DNA from: Tistrella bauzanensis
GTDB lineage: Bacteria > Pseudomonadota > Alphaproteobacteria > Tistrellales > Tistrellaceae
NCBI RefSeq assembly: GCF_014636235.1
Contig: NZ_BMDZ01000016.1
Coordinates: 25,491-89,490, forward strand
Direction of reading: 5' to 3'
DNA: 64,000 nucleotides
Shown here piece by piece: positions 49,200 through 58,149 of this stretch; within the stretch, counting starts at the first letter, position 1, and each line of letters starts with the position of its first letter. The notes under the pieces were generated by a model. It saw only the letters and a list, made by a program, of their open reading frames with translations, was not told the DNA's origin and made no database searches. Both the position numbers and the translations under genes were made by a program.

Positions 49200-49414
49200 G
49201 TTTGGCATCTGCTGGTGAGCGGCCGGTTCCGCTCTGGGAGCCACTGGCCCGCGACGGCCGCTTCTGCCATGGCAGCATGGCACGTGAACGCATCACCGAA
49301 GGCGAAATCCTCAGCGCCGTGCGCGCCAACGGCGCCGAGGGGATCGAGGCCGTCTCGGCGGTGATCCTGGAAAGCGACGGCTCGATCAGCGTCTTGACGA
49401 ACCGGCCGTCCTGA
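49200..49414 (+). pseudogene. Fragment of a DUF421 (YetF-type) membrane protein, C-terminal end only
   Basis: The frame ending at 49414 reads RPVPLWEPLARDGRFCHG, then ARERITEGEILSAVRANGAEG and VSAVILESDGSISVL. This matches the end of DUF421 proteins, where an ERxT-x-E-L-xxxR-xxG helix is followed by LExDGxISV. The transmembrane N-terminal part is missing; upstream is toxin-antitoxin promoter DNA. It looks like the remains of a gene truncated by a rearrangement, perhaps arrival of the toxin-antitoxin locus. Confidence 0.55.
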
Positions 49415-49458
49415 CCTCTGGCAGGTCTAGACGACCGCAGTGCCCGTTCCGTCTGGGC

Positions 49459-51036
49459 CTATTCCGCCTTGGTCACGCCCCAGAAGCGGTCGAAGCCGGC
49501 CGACCATGGCTTGTAGCCTTGCAGGTCCGCTGCTGTCGCGACCACGCGCACATCGTTATACAGCCCGATCACCGGCACCGCATCGGCCATGCGGGTGTGG
49601 ATCTGTTCGAACAGTTTGGTCCGGGGCGCCGGGTCCATGGTCTGCTTCGAGGCATCCAGCAGCTTCATCGCGGTCGGGTCTTCCCATGACACGCTGGGCG
49701 ATTTGGCCTTGTCGCCGATGATCGACGAATAGGCGATCGCCGGGTCCAGGCGCGAGGAATAGGCGAAGGACTGGATCTGGTAATTGCCGGTCAGATAGTT
49801 CTGAAGCTGGGTCGCCCAGTCCAGAACCTCGATCTGGGCGTTGATGCCCACCGCCTGCAACATCGCCTGGGCGGTGATCGCCACCTCGTGATAGCCGCCG
49901 GGGCGCATATTGGTCTGAATGCGGATCGGCTGGCCGGCATAGCCGGCCTCCTTCAGCAGCGCCTGCGCCGCCGCCGGGTCATAGGCCGGCCACTGGTCGT
50001 GCACGGCGGTGTGATAGGGGCTGGCCAGCGCCACGCCCGAGGGGTTGGCCTTGCCCAGCCCCTCGCTCGCCACCGCCACGATCGAGGGCACGTCGATCGC
50101 ATGGGCGATCGCCTGACGGATGCGCTTGTCCGACAGCACCGGGTCGGTGGTCTGCATCAGCAGCAGCCGCCACGACAGGATCGGCTGCTTGAACACCACC
50201 AGCCCGCGCTGTTCGGCCTCGGCGATATCGGCCGGGCCGAGATCGACCACCATGTCCAGATCGCCGGCATAGAGCGCGTTCTTCATCACCGCGCCATCGG
50301 GGGTGATCAGGAAGCGCAGATGTTTCGCGAGCGCCGGGCGCGCGCCGGTCATGCCGTCGGTCGGCGTGTCGCGGCCGGTATAGTCGTCGAACCGGGTCAG
50401 TGCCACATAACGGCCGGGCTTCCAGTCACCGATCACATAGGGGCCGGTGCCGACCGGCGCCGTCCAGCTACCATCCCCGGCCACCGAGGACGGGTGCAGC
50501 ACGGCGGCATTGCACTGGATATTGGCCATCATCATCGGCAGCAGCGCGTTGGGCTTTTCCAGCCGGAAGACCACCACATCCGGAGCCGGGGTCTCGATGC
50601 TGGTGATCGCGGCGCCCTGGCTGCCATCGAAGAACCGCTTGCACTGCCAGGTAGTCTCGGGCTTCAGATAGCGGTTCCAGCTCCAGGCGACATCGGCCGA
50701 GGTCATCGCCTCCCCATTGTGGAAGCGCACCCCGGGCCGCAGCTTGAACTGCCAGCTCAACCCGTCCTCGCTCTGTTTGAAGCTTTCGGCCAGCACCGGG
50801 CCGATCGACAGATCCTCGCGATGGCCGACCAGCCCCTCGACCACGTGATGCAGGATCAGGTCGGCGGTGCCGTCGGGTTGCACATCCGGATTGGTGCTGC
50901 GCAGATCGGTCGGGATCGCCAGGGTGATCCGCTCGGTATTCGGCATTCCACTGGCAGAAAAGGCAATCTGAGGCAGCAGAAGCGCTGCGGCCGCCACGGT
51001 CGCGGCGCGCAGATGCCGCCTGGTCACGCAGGTCAT
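49459..51036 (-). CDS. Peptide-type ABC transporter substrate-binding protein (SBP family 5)
   Basis: Periplasmic receptor for peptides or similar compounds, 525 residues from the ATG at 51036 (AAGGGGAAG upstream). The leader TRRHLRAATVAAAALLLPQIAFS has twin arginines and a hydrophobic core, so export may use Tat. Family blocks: LILHHVVEGLVGHREDLSIGPVLAESF, FKLRPGVRFHNGEAMTSADVAWSWNRYL, VGTGPYVIGDWKPGRYVALTRFDDY and KRIRQAIAHAIDVPSIV. It is downstream of a hydrolase gene and, beyond a terminator, of the permease/ATPase operon it presumably serves. Confidence 0.88.
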   Translation of the reverse strand: MTCVTRRHLRAATVAAAALLLPQIAFSASGMPNTERITLAIPTDLRSTNPDVQPDGTADLILHHVVEGLVGHREDLSIGPVLAESFKQSEDGLSWQFKLRPGVRFHNGEAMTSADVAWSWNRYLKPETTWQCKRFFDGSQGAAITSIETPAPDVVVFRLEKPNALLPMMMANIQCNAAVLHPSSVAGDGSWTAPVGTGPYVIGDWKPGRYVALTRFDDYTGRDTPTDGMTGARPALAKHLRFLITPDGAVMKNALYAGDLDMVVDLGPADIAEAEQRGLVVFKQPILSWRLLLMQTTDPVLSDKRIRQAIAHAIDVPSIVAVASEGLGKANPSGVALASPYHTAVHDQWPAYDPAAAQALLKEAGYAGQPIRIQTNMRPGGYHEVAITAQAMLQAVGINAQIEVLDWATQLQNYLTGNYQIQSFAYSSRLDPAIAYSSIIGDKAKSPSVSWEDPTAMKLLDASKQTMDPAPRTKLFEQIHTRMADAVPVIGLYNDVRVVATAADLQGYKPWSAGFDRFWGVTKAE

Positions 51037-51236
51037 GGGTCTTCCCCTTCGCATCGTCCAGCCCTTGCGCGTGGTCTGGCCACCGCATCGTCCGAATCTT
51101 GATGAAGCGACACCGGCGGCGGGGCCGCCGGTCCCTGTCACGAGCCGGCCGGACATTCTTGAAAAGGGCGTCCGGTCCGGTATGTCCGCCAACGGCCCCG
51201 CGCGCTCCCCGCGCCAGGCTGCCGGCTGATGGTCGG

Positions 51237-52097
51237 TCACGCCCGGCTGGCGGCCACCGCATCGGCCAGAAAGTCCTGAACCGCGCCGACCACCTTCAGC
51301 CCTTCATGGCGCACGCCCGGCAGCACATCGTGGCGCACCGCGATGCCGGCGGCCTCGAACCCGGCCTTCAGGCTGGCGATCTTGTCGATGCGGGTGGCGC
51401 CGGCGATGTTGGCATCCTCCATCCAGCCGGGCATGCCCGGCTTCAGGGTGATTTCCCAGGTATCGGTATCCTCGGCGCCCACCACCATCTGCACCATCAC
51501 CCGGCGCATCGCCTCAAGATCGACATCCACCCCGAACACCGCGCGCAGATTGCGGGTGCCCACCCACCAGTCGCGGCTATCGTCCAGCAGGGTGACACCG
51601 CCGGGGGCGCCGATCGATGCCGCGAACAGCCGATCGGCGTGCAGATACAGGAAGCGGTGAGTGAAATGGCCGCCGCCCGAAAACCCGAACAGCGCCACCC
51701 GCGAGACGTCGATGTCATAGCGCCGACCGACCAGATCGACCATGTCGAGCACAAGCTGGTCGAAGCGCATGTCATGGAATTTGATGCGCTTGTAATTCGA
51801 CATCTCACCTGGCTCGATCAGCCCCACCGGAAACAAGGGCGCCAGGATGATGCAGTCATGGGCGTCGGCGAAGGCCGCGAAATGGTCGCGATAGGCCGCC
51901 GCCGTGCGGCCGGTGCCATGCATGGCCACGATCAGCCGCCAATGCCGGCGCGCCGCCTTGTCGGCGCTGACGAAGCTTTTCGGCACATACAGGCAATACG
52001 ACACCCGCTGTTCGTCGGGCAGGGCCACAAACGGGGTCGGGCCGAAATCATAGAAGTTGAGATGCGGCTGGGCGAGGGTGATGCCGTCGGGGATCAT
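51237..52097 (-). CDS. Alpha/beta hydrolase (esterase/peptidase type)
   Basis: 286-residue hydrolase without a signal peptide. The nucleophile elbow is GFSGGGHF, the oxyanion region LIVAMHGTGRTAAAYRDHF, and a likely catalytic histidine is in VRHEGLKVV near the end. It resembles PHB-depolymerase-like and dienelactone-hydrolase-like cytoplasmic enzymes. Its placement between the binding protein and the other transporter genes suggests it acts on the imported substrate, but the substrate cannot be named. Confidence 0.78.
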   Translation of the reverse strand: MIPDGITLAQPHLNFYDFGPTPFVALPDEQRVSYCLYVPKSFVSADKAARRHWRLIVAMHGTGRTAAAYRDHFAAFADAHDCIILAPLFPVGLIEPGEMSNYKRIKFHDMRFDQLVLDMVDLVGRRYDIDVSRVALFGFSGGGHFTHRFLYLHADRLFAASIGAPGGVTLLDDSRDWWVGTRNLRAVFGVDVDLEAMRRVMVQMVVGAEDTDTWEITLKPGMPGWMEDANIAGATRIDKIASLKAGFEAAGIAVRHDVLPGVRHEGLKVVGAVQDFLADAVAASRA

Positions 52098-52189
52098 GGG
52101 CCGGGCTCCGGTTTCATGGCGTCTGTCGGCCGTCCGCAGGCGGGCCTTGCCTTGGCAAGCATAGGACCGGCCAGGACACAGGCCAAGTT

Positions 52190-52220
52190 AAAAACTGCGT
52201 TTTTTGATGTTATAACGCAG
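52190..52220 (-). terminator. Intrinsic terminator of the acyltransferase-permease-ATPase operon
   Basis: On the minus strand CTGCGTT and AACGCAG (52220-52214, 52201-52195) form a 7-bp stem around an A/T-rich 12-nt loop and are followed at once by TTTTT (52194-52190). It begins within the ATPase stop region. This is the clearest rho-independent terminator in the window and separates the operon from the hydrolase and binding-protein genes. Confidence 0.72.
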
Positions 52221-53925
52221 AACGAGGGGCAACCTGCGGGGCACGGCCGCTGGCGGCCGCGACCACCGGCCGCCAGCCGCCGTCGGGCGCCGGCTCCAGC
52301 ACCGGCGCCGCATCCAGCAGCGCGCGGGTGTAATCGGCGCGCGGGGCCGCGAACAGGTCTTCGGTCGCCGCCGTCTCGACGATCCGGCCATCCTTCATCA
52401 CCGCCACCCGATGGGCGATGCGGCGCACCACCCCCAGGGCATGGGTGATGAACAGGCAGGAAAAGCCGTGGCGCTGTTGCAGATCGGCGAACAGGTCCAG
52501 CACCTGCGCCTGCACGGTCATGTCCAGCGCCGACACCGCCTCGTCGGCGACCACGAAGGCCGGGCGGCGGATGATGGCGCGGGCGATCGCCACCCGCTGG
52601 CGCTGGCCGCCGGAGAGTTCATGCGGCAGCCGCCGGACATAGCCGCTGCCCAGCCCCACCTCGTCGAGCACCTCGTCCACCCGCCGGGCGGCATCGGCCG
52701 CCGACAGCCCCGGCACATGGCGCAGCGGCTCGCCCACGATCCGGCCCACGCCATGGCGCGGGTCCAGCGACGAGAACGGATCCTGGAACACCATCTGGCA
52801 GTTCAGCCGCCGGTCGCGGGCCTGGGCGGCGCTGGCGCGCAGCGGATCGGTGCCACGGAACAGCAACTGCCCGCCGCTGGGCCGGGTCAGCCCCACCAGG
52901 CAGCGGCCGACGGTGGTCTTGCCCGATCCGCTTTCGCCGACCAGCGCCAGGGTTTCGCCGGGTTGAACCCTGAAACTGACCCCGTCGACCGCACGCTTGT
53001 CGGGCGCGCGGGTCAGCATCCGCCGCCGGCCGGGATGCACCACCACCAGATCGCGGGCCTCGATCACCGGCACCGGCGCCAGCGACACCGGCGCCAGCCG
53101 CCGGGGCCGCGGCATCGCCTCCAGCAGGCTGCGGGTATAGTCGTGGGCGGGGTTCAGCAGGATGTCGGCGGTGGCACCCTGTTCCACCACCACGCCCCGG
53201 CGCATCACCGCCACCCGGTCGGCATAGCGCGCCACCAGCCCCAGATCATGGCTGACCAGCAGAATGGCGGTGCGGTTCTCGTCGGCCAGTTCCACCATCA
53301 GCTCCAGCACCTCGCGCTGCACCAGGGTGTCGAGGGCCGTGGTCGGTTCATCCGCGATCAGCAGCTTCGGCTTCAGCAGCATCACCGAGGCCAGCATGAT
53401 CCGCTGGCGCATGCCGCCGGAAAACTCATGCGGCCAGGCGCCGAAGCAGCGCGCCGGATCGTCGATCCGGATCCGCGCCAGCATCTCAAGCGCCAGCATC
53501 CGGGCCTCGGCCGCGCTGATCCGCTGATGCCGGATCAGGCCCTCCACCAGTTGCGCGCCAACCGTCAGCGCCGGGTTCAGCGACACCATCGGTTCCTGGA
53601 ACACCATGCCGATATCGACACCGCGCACGGCATGGCGGCGGGCCGGCGCCAACGCCGTCAGATCGCGGCCGTCGAAGACGATCCGCCCGGCCCGGCGCAT
53701 CAGCGGCGGCGGCAGCAGATCGAGCACCGCGCGCGACACCACGGTCTTGCCCGAGCCGCTTTCACCGACCACGGCCATGATCCCGGACGCGGCGAGGTTG
53801 AGGGTGACATCGTCGACCACCGCCGGGCCGCCATCGACCCCGATGGTCAGACCCTCGATGGCCAGAAGGGGTGGATGGGCCGGAGGAGGTGCGTGGGCCG
53901 GAAGGGGTGCGTGCTGATCGGTCAT
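52210..53925 (-). CDS. Fused double ATPase of peptide-type ABC transporter (DppD-DppF fusion)
   Basis: 571 residues with two complete ABC domains in one chain, like GsiA. First: MAVVGESGSGKTVVSRAVL, EFSGGMRQRIMLASVML, LLIADEPTTALD. Second: LALVGESGSGKTTVGRCLVGL, ELSGGQRQRVAIARAII, and FVVADEAVSALDMT, where the usual DEP reads DEA. The oligopeptide-type C-terminal extensions follow each half (NPAHDYTRSLLEAMP; APRADYTRALLDA). The start overlaps the permease stop by 4 bp. The N-terminus has a short PAHAPPPAHPP repeat. Confidence 0.92.
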   Translation of the reverse strand: MTDQHAPLPAHAPPPAHPPLLAIEGLTIGVDGGPAVVDDVTLNLAASGIMAVVGESGSGKTVVSRAVLDLLPPPLMRRAGRIVFDGRDLTALAPARRHAVRGVDIGMVFQEPMVSLNPALTVGAQLVEGLIRHQRISAAEARMLALEMLARIRIDDPARCFGAWPHEFSGGMRQRIMLASVMLLKPKLLIADEPTTALDTLVQREVLELMVELADENRTAILLVSHDLGLVARYADRVAVMRRGVVVEQGATADILLNPAHDYTRSLLEAMPRPRRLAPVSLAPVPVIEARDLVVVHPGRRRMLTRAPDKRAVDGVSFRVQPGETLALVGESGSGKTTVGRCLVGLTRPSGGQLLFRGTDPLRASAAQARDRRLNCQMVFQDPFSSLDPRHGVGRIVGEPLRHVPGLSAADAARRVDEVLDEVGLGSGYVRRLPHELSGGQRQRVAIARAIIRRPAFVVADEAVSALDMTVQAQVLDLFADLQQRHGFSCLFITHALGVVRRIAHRVAVMKDGRIVETAATEDLFAAPRADYTRALLDAAPVLEPAPDGGWRPVVAAASGRAPQVAPRSAL

Positions 53926-54803
53926 GCCTTGCGCATCCTGGGATCGAGCCGGTCGCGCAGCGCGTCACCCACCAGGCAGATGCCGAGCAGGGCCAGCGTG
54001 ATGCAGGCACCGGGGAAAATGGTCAGCCAGTCGGCCTGGCCCAGATGCGGCCGGCCGGCCGACAGCATCGAGCCCCAGGTCGCCGCCGGCGGCGGCACGC
54101 CCAGGCCCAGAAAGCTGAGCGCGCTTTCAGCCAGCAAGGCCCAGCCGAACATCGATGTCGCCAGCACGATGATCGGTGACACCGCATTGGGCAGCACATG
54201 CGCCGCCATGGTGTAGAGCGTGGAATTGCCGGTCACCATCGATGCCTCCACGAAATCGCGGCTGCGCAGCGACATCACGATGCTGCGCACCACCCGCGCC
54301 ATGGCGGGGGTATAGGCGATGCCCAGCGCCAGCACGATGCTGCTCTCGCCCGGGCCGATCACCGCCATCAGGCCCAGCGCCATCAGGATGCCGGGAAAGG
54401 CCAGCAGCGCATCGACCACCACGGCGACCAGCCGGTCGACCATGCCGCCCAGAAACCCCGCCAGAATGCCGATCGGCGCGCCGATCAGGCTGGCGGTGAC
54501 CACCGTCGACACGCCGATGGTGACGCTGGTGGTGGCGCCGCTCATGATCCGCGACAGCACGTCGCGGCCGAATGCGTCGGTGCCCAGCCAATGCGCCGCC
54601 GATGGCGCCTGAAGCCGGTGCGGGATGTCCAGCGCCATCGGGTTATAGGGCGTCCAGATCAGCCCCATCACCGCCAGAACGATGACCAGCCCCACCAGCG
54701 TGGCGCCGATCCACAACCCCACCGGCCGGCGGCGGCGCAGCAGGCGCGGCACCGGGGCGGTGCCGTCGCCAGCCCCTGAGCCTTCAGATGTGGTGACGGT
54801 CAT
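53922..54803 (-). CDS. Peptide-type ABC transporter permease (DppC-like)
   Basis: 293-residue inner-membrane permease from the ATG at 54803. DppC features include the N-terminal cytoplasmic part, LGTDAFGRDVLSRIMSGATTSV, the coupling segment VVRSIVMSLRSRDFVEASMVTG and ALLAESALSFLGLGVPPPAATWG. It overlaps both neighbours by 4 bp (ATGA), so the B-C-DF genes are tightly coupled. Confidence 0.9.
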   Translation of the reverse strand: MTVTTSEGSGAGDGTAPVPRLLRRRRPVGLWIGATLVGLVIVLAVMGLIWTPYNPMALDIPHRLQAPSAAHWLGTDAFGRDVLSRIMSGATTSVTIGVSTVVTASLIGAPIGILAGFLGGMVDRLVAVVVDALLAFPGILMALGLMAVIGPGESSIVLALGIAYTPAMARVVRSIVMSLRSRDFVEASMVTGNSTLYTMAAHVLPNAVSPIIVLATSMFGWALLAESALSFLGLGVPPPAATWGSMLSAGRPHLGQADWLTIFPGACITLALLGICLVGDALRDRLDPRMRKA

Positions 54804-55741
54804 GCGGCGATCCTCGGGTCGAACAGCGGGTGCAGCAGGTCGACGATCAGATTGATCACGACATACAGCCCGGCAATGAACAGCAGCCCGCCCTGCACCA
54901 CCGGATAGTCGCGGGCATAGATCGCATCGACCAGCAGCCGGCCCAGCCCCGGCAGCGAGAAGATGGTCTCGGTGACGGCGATCCCCCCCAGCAGATTGCC
55001 CAGGATCAGCCCGACCAGGGTCAGGGTGGGCGCGAAGGCGTTGGGAAACACATGGCGGGTCATCACCACATGTTCGGGCAGCCCCTTGGCGCGGGCATGG
55101 GTGACATATTCCAGCCTGAGGACATCGATGGTGTTGGCCCGCGCCATCCGGGTCAGGATGCCGATCTCGACGATGGTCAGCGTCATCACCGGCATGACCA
55201 GATAGGCGAGCGCGCGGCCGGCATTCTCGCCGAACCCCACATAGCCCACGATCGGCAGCCAGCCCAGTTCCAGCCCGAACCACATCAGGATCAGCAGCCC
55301 CAGCCAGAAGGTGGGCACCGACATGATCAGGGTGGCAAGGGCGGTCAGGGTCAGGTCCAGCGTGCCGCCGCGCGCCCAGGCGGCGATCATGCCCAGCGGC
55401 ACGGCGACCAGGGTCGCGATCACCACCGCTGGAAACACCACCCCGGCGGTGACCATGAACCGGTCGGCGACCAGATCGGCCACCGGCAGATTGTTGACGA
55501 TCGACCGGCCCATATCGCCCGCGAGCAGCCGTTCGACCCACAGCACGAATTGCAGCGGCCACGGGCCGTCGAGGCCATAGGCCTGACGCAGCGCCGACAC
55601 GGTCGCCGGATCGGCGCTGTCGCCGAGCATGGTGGTGACGGGATCGCCGGGGATGGCGCGGATCAGCACGAAGACCGCGAGCGCCACCACCACCAGCGTC
55701 GGGATCGCCGACGCGAGGCGGTAGAGGATGAAGTGCCGCAT
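54800..55741 (-). CDS. Peptide-type ABC transporter permease (DppB-like)
   Basis: 313-residue permease from the ATG at 55741 (MRHFILYRLASAIPTLVVVAL), the typical DppB N-terminus; the longer frame upstream is not family-like. Other marks: RAIPGDPVTTMLG, LDGPWPLQFVLWVERLLAGDMGRS, the coupling loop EYVTHARAKGLPEHVVMTRHVFPNA and SLPGLGRLLVDAIYARDYPVVQG. It lies 46 bp after the acyltransferase gene. Confidence 0.9.
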   Translation of the reverse strand: MRHFILYRLASAIPTLVVVALAVFVLIRAIPGDPVTTMLGDSADPATVSALRQAYGLDGPWPLQFVLWVERLLAGDMGRSIVNNLPVADLVADRFMVTAGVVFPAVVIATLVAVPLGMIAAWARGGTLDLTLTALATLIMSVPTFWLGLLILMWFGLELGWLPIVGYVGFGENAGRALAYLVMPVMTLTIVEIGILTRMARANTIDVLRLEYVTHARAKGLPEHVVMTRHVFPNAFAPTLTLVGLILGNLLGGIAVTETIFSLPGLGRLLVDAIYARDYPVVQGGLLFIAGLYVVINLIVDLLHPLFDPRIAA

Positions 55742-55787
55742 CTGGCTTGGGGCCCCTGGTTGATGGTGCGTGGATGATGGCCGGCGA

Positions 55788-56978
55788 TCAGGCGGTCGGA
55801 CGGGCGGGCGCGCAGGCCCTGGCATCGCGGGTCGCCGTCTCGTCCATGTCGAGGGTATAGGTGGTGAAGCGGTCGCGGAGCGCCGGCATCGGCGCCACCT
55901 CCATCACGCCGGCCGCCGGTTCCATCACCACCATGGCGACCGTCGACGAGATCGAGCCGCCGGCGCCGGGGCGCGGCGGCCGGCACACCGAATAGGGCAC
56001 GCCGAAATCGTCGAAGAACGCCGCCTTCAGATCGGCGCGGGTGATCTGGCCGCGCCGCGCCGCCAGCGCCCGGCGCACCCGCCAGTCGCGATAGAAGCTT
56101 TCCGGCACGAAGGGGATGCCGGTGTCGCGCAGCTTCGACAACGCCACCGGGCTGGTCCAGTGATTGGCATGCACGATCATGCCGTCCGCGTCGGGATAGA
56201 TCTGGAAGGCTTCGTCGGGCGCGCATTCGAAATCGATCGCGAAGCCTTGCGACCAGCTCAGCATCATGTTGTTCGACGCCGATTTGGGCGTGGTCGCCAC
56301 GGTCTTCATCGCCAGCGCCATATGGGCCTGTTCCAGCACCTTGCGCCGGATCAGCGCCAGCGGCACGCCGACCTGGGCGTAATCGCGGTCGCATTCCAGG
56401 TAATTGGCGGTGATGGCGATGCCGGCCGAGTTCATTCCGCAGCGCGCGAGGCCCCCGGCCTCGGTCATGGTCAGCAGATCGGGGCCGTCGTCGCGGCGGA
56501 TCTTCAGCACCACGGTGGTGTGCGCGCATTCGGGCCGCCAGTCCCAGTTCTGGCCATGGATCAACCGGCCATGGGCGGTCTCGGCGCCCAGCACCACGGC
56601 ACCGGTGCAGCCATCCGGCTCCTCATCGGGAATGCCGGCGCGCATCCGGCCGATCTGGAGAATTTCGGTGCGGGCATTGATCAGCAGGATATGTTCCAGA
56701 TCGCAGCCGGCGCCTTGCGCGATGCCGCGCATCTCCTCGACATAGCTGCCATCGAAGCCCTCGACCACCGGCAGGAACTCACGCGCGATCGCGGCAATGC
56801 CCGCCCAGTCGTGGTTCATCGCCCGCAACTGGGCCGCATACAGCGCCACACTGCCCAGCACATGGGTCTTCAATGCCTGACCATGGCGCTGGCCGCGCTC
56901 GAAGGCTGTGCCGGCCAGCTCGACCATGGGGAAGTCGGTCACGTCGGCGGCGCTGACGGGAGCCACGGGAGGTGTCAT
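55788..56978 (-). CDS. C45-family acyltransferase/amidohydrolase (penicillin acyltransferase-like)
   Basis: Ntn-hydrolase of 396 residues from the ATG at 56978, preceded by AAGGA. The C45 pattern is clear: FERGQRHGQALK near the N-terminus, VEEMRGIAQGAGCDLEHILLINARTE, then DGCTGAVVLG, where Cys124 would become the N-terminal nucleophile after self-cleavage, and LIHGQNWDW and GLARCGMNSAGIAITANYLECD. These enzymes hydrolyse or exchange acyl groups on beta-lactams, peptides or N-acyl amino acids. First in the operon with the peptide permeases and ATPase, it probably processes what they import. Confidence 0.87.
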   Translation of the reverse strand: MTPPVAPVSAADVTDFPMVELAGTAFERGQRHGQALKTHVLGSVALYAAQLRAMNHDWAGIAAIAREFLPVVEGFDGSYVEEMRGIAQGAGCDLEHILLINARTEILQIGRMRAGIPDEEPDGCTGAVVLGAETAHGRLIHGQNWDWRPECAHTTVVLKIRRDDGPDLLTMTEAGGLARCGMNSAGIAITANYLECDRDYAQVGVPLALIRRKVLEQAHMALAMKTVATTPKSASNNMMLSWSQGFAIDFECAPDEAFQIYPDADGMIVHANHWTSPVALSKLRDTGIPFVPESFYRDWRVRRALAARRGQITRADLKAAFFDDFGVPYSVCRPPRPGAGGSISSTVAMVVMEPAAGVMEVAPMPALRDRFTTYTLDMDETATRDARACAPARPTA

Positions 56979-57036
56979 CGGCGGGTCGTCCTTGGGCGGA
57001 GGGGAAAGATCCCGGTGGCAGATCGTGCGTCGGCAA

Positions 57037-57057
57037 CACAATTGTGCTTATTGCACA
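57037..57057. promoter_or_regulatory. Overlapping palindromes in the acyltransferase-GntR divergent region
   Basis: CACAATTGTG (57037-57046) is a perfect palindrome and overlaps TGTGC-TTATT-GCACA (57043-57057). They lie in the 155-bp gap between the C45 acyltransferase and the GntR gene and are good candidates for the GntR operator. Confidence 0.5.
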
Positions 57058-57133
57058 TGGAAGACAGTTCTGAAACCGCCCCCGGCCATGCAGGCCGGGC
57101 TTGATCGCGGCGGTGCGGCGTGGTTAACAGGGG

Positions 57134-58141
57134 ATGCCGGACACCGGCACCCGCCAGTCGCAGGCTGTATTTCAGGTGGTGATGATGCCCAGGGGCAGTG
57201 ATGACGCGGCCCAGCGGCCCGAACTGTCGGCCTTGCAGGCCGAGGTTGCGCGCCGGATTCTGGAACGGATCGGCGACGGGCGCTGGAAGCCGGGCGAACG
57301 CTGCCCGGAACTGGCGCTGGCCAAGGCGCTGGGCGTGTCGCGCACGCCGGTGCGCCGGGCGCTGGAACTGCTGGAGGCGGAAGGGCTGATCGCCCAGTCG
57401 CCCGGCCGCAGCTTCCGGCTGCTCGACGATCCGGCCGCCATCGCCGACGCGGTCGCCCGGGTCGAGGCCCTGCTGCCGACATCGGATGCCGAGCGGGTCT
57501 ATCAGCAGATCATCGCCGACAAGGCCCAGGGCCGCATCGCCCAGGACGTTTCCGAAGCCGAGCTTCTGCCCCGTTATGACGTGTCGCACGGCACGCTCAG
57601 GCGCGTGCTGATCCGGCTGTCGGCCGAGGGCCTCGTCGCCCGCCAGCCCGGCCATGGCTGGCGGTTCGCCGACAGCCTGGACGACGACGACGCGGTTTCG
57701 GAAAGCTATGCCTTCCGCATCGCCATCGAATGCCAGGCCCTGGCCCAGCCGGGCTATCGGGTGGACCAGGAGCGGTTCCGCGAGGTCCGCGCCGCCCATA
57801 TGCAGGTTCTGGCCAGCGACCCGGCCGGCCTGGACGAACGCGACTGGTTCCGGGTGAATTCGGCCTTTCACGAGGCCATCGTCGCCGGCGCCCGCAACCG
57901 GTTCTTCGATCAGGCGATCGCCCAACAGAACAATCTGCGCCGCATTCAGGAGCGCGAGGAATTCCGCCGGCTGCCGGCCGATCGGGTGGTGCAGTCGTGC
58001 TGCGAGCATCTGGCGATCCTGAACGCGATCGAAACCGGCAACCGCAGGCTCGCCGCCGCCCTGCTCCGCCACCATCTGGCCGAGGCCGCCGAATTCACCG
58101 AAGACGAGGGCGGCCCGGCCGACAGTTTCGGGCGCCTCTGA
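57134..58141 (+). CDS. GntR-family regulator with two winged-helix domains and an FCD domain
   Basis: 335 residues from the first ATG; internal ATGs at 57182/57185 with AGG upstream are equally plausible starts. HTH 1 covers about residues 30-97 (LSALQAEVARRILERIGDG, LGVSRTPVRRALELLEAEGLI). A second, more degenerate winged helix covers about 118-180 (YDVSHGTLRRVLIRLSAEGLVARQPGHGW). The FCD ligand-binding part follows (NSAFHEAIVAGARNRFFD, CCEHLAILNAIETGNRRLA, LLRHHL). A tandem-HTH GntR is unusual. It is divergent from, and probably controls, the acyltransferase/peptide-transport operon. Confidence 0.85.
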   Translation: MPDTGTRQSQAVFQVVMMPRGSDDAAQRPELSALQAEVARRILERIGDGRWKPGERCPELALAKALGVSRTPVRRALELLEAEGLIAQSPGRSFRLLDDPAAIADAVARVEALLPTSDAERVYQQIIADKAQGRIAQDVSEAELLPRYDVSHGTLRRVLIRLSAEGLVARQPGHGWRFADSLDDDDAVSESYAFRIAIECQALAQPGYRVDQERFREVRAAHMQVLASDPAGLDERDWFRVNSAFHEAIVAGARNRFFDQAIAQQNNLRRIQEREEFRRLPADRVVQSCCEHLAILNAIETGNRRLAAALLRHHLAEAAEFTEDEGGPADSFGRL

Positions 58142-58149
58142 CCGGCCGG

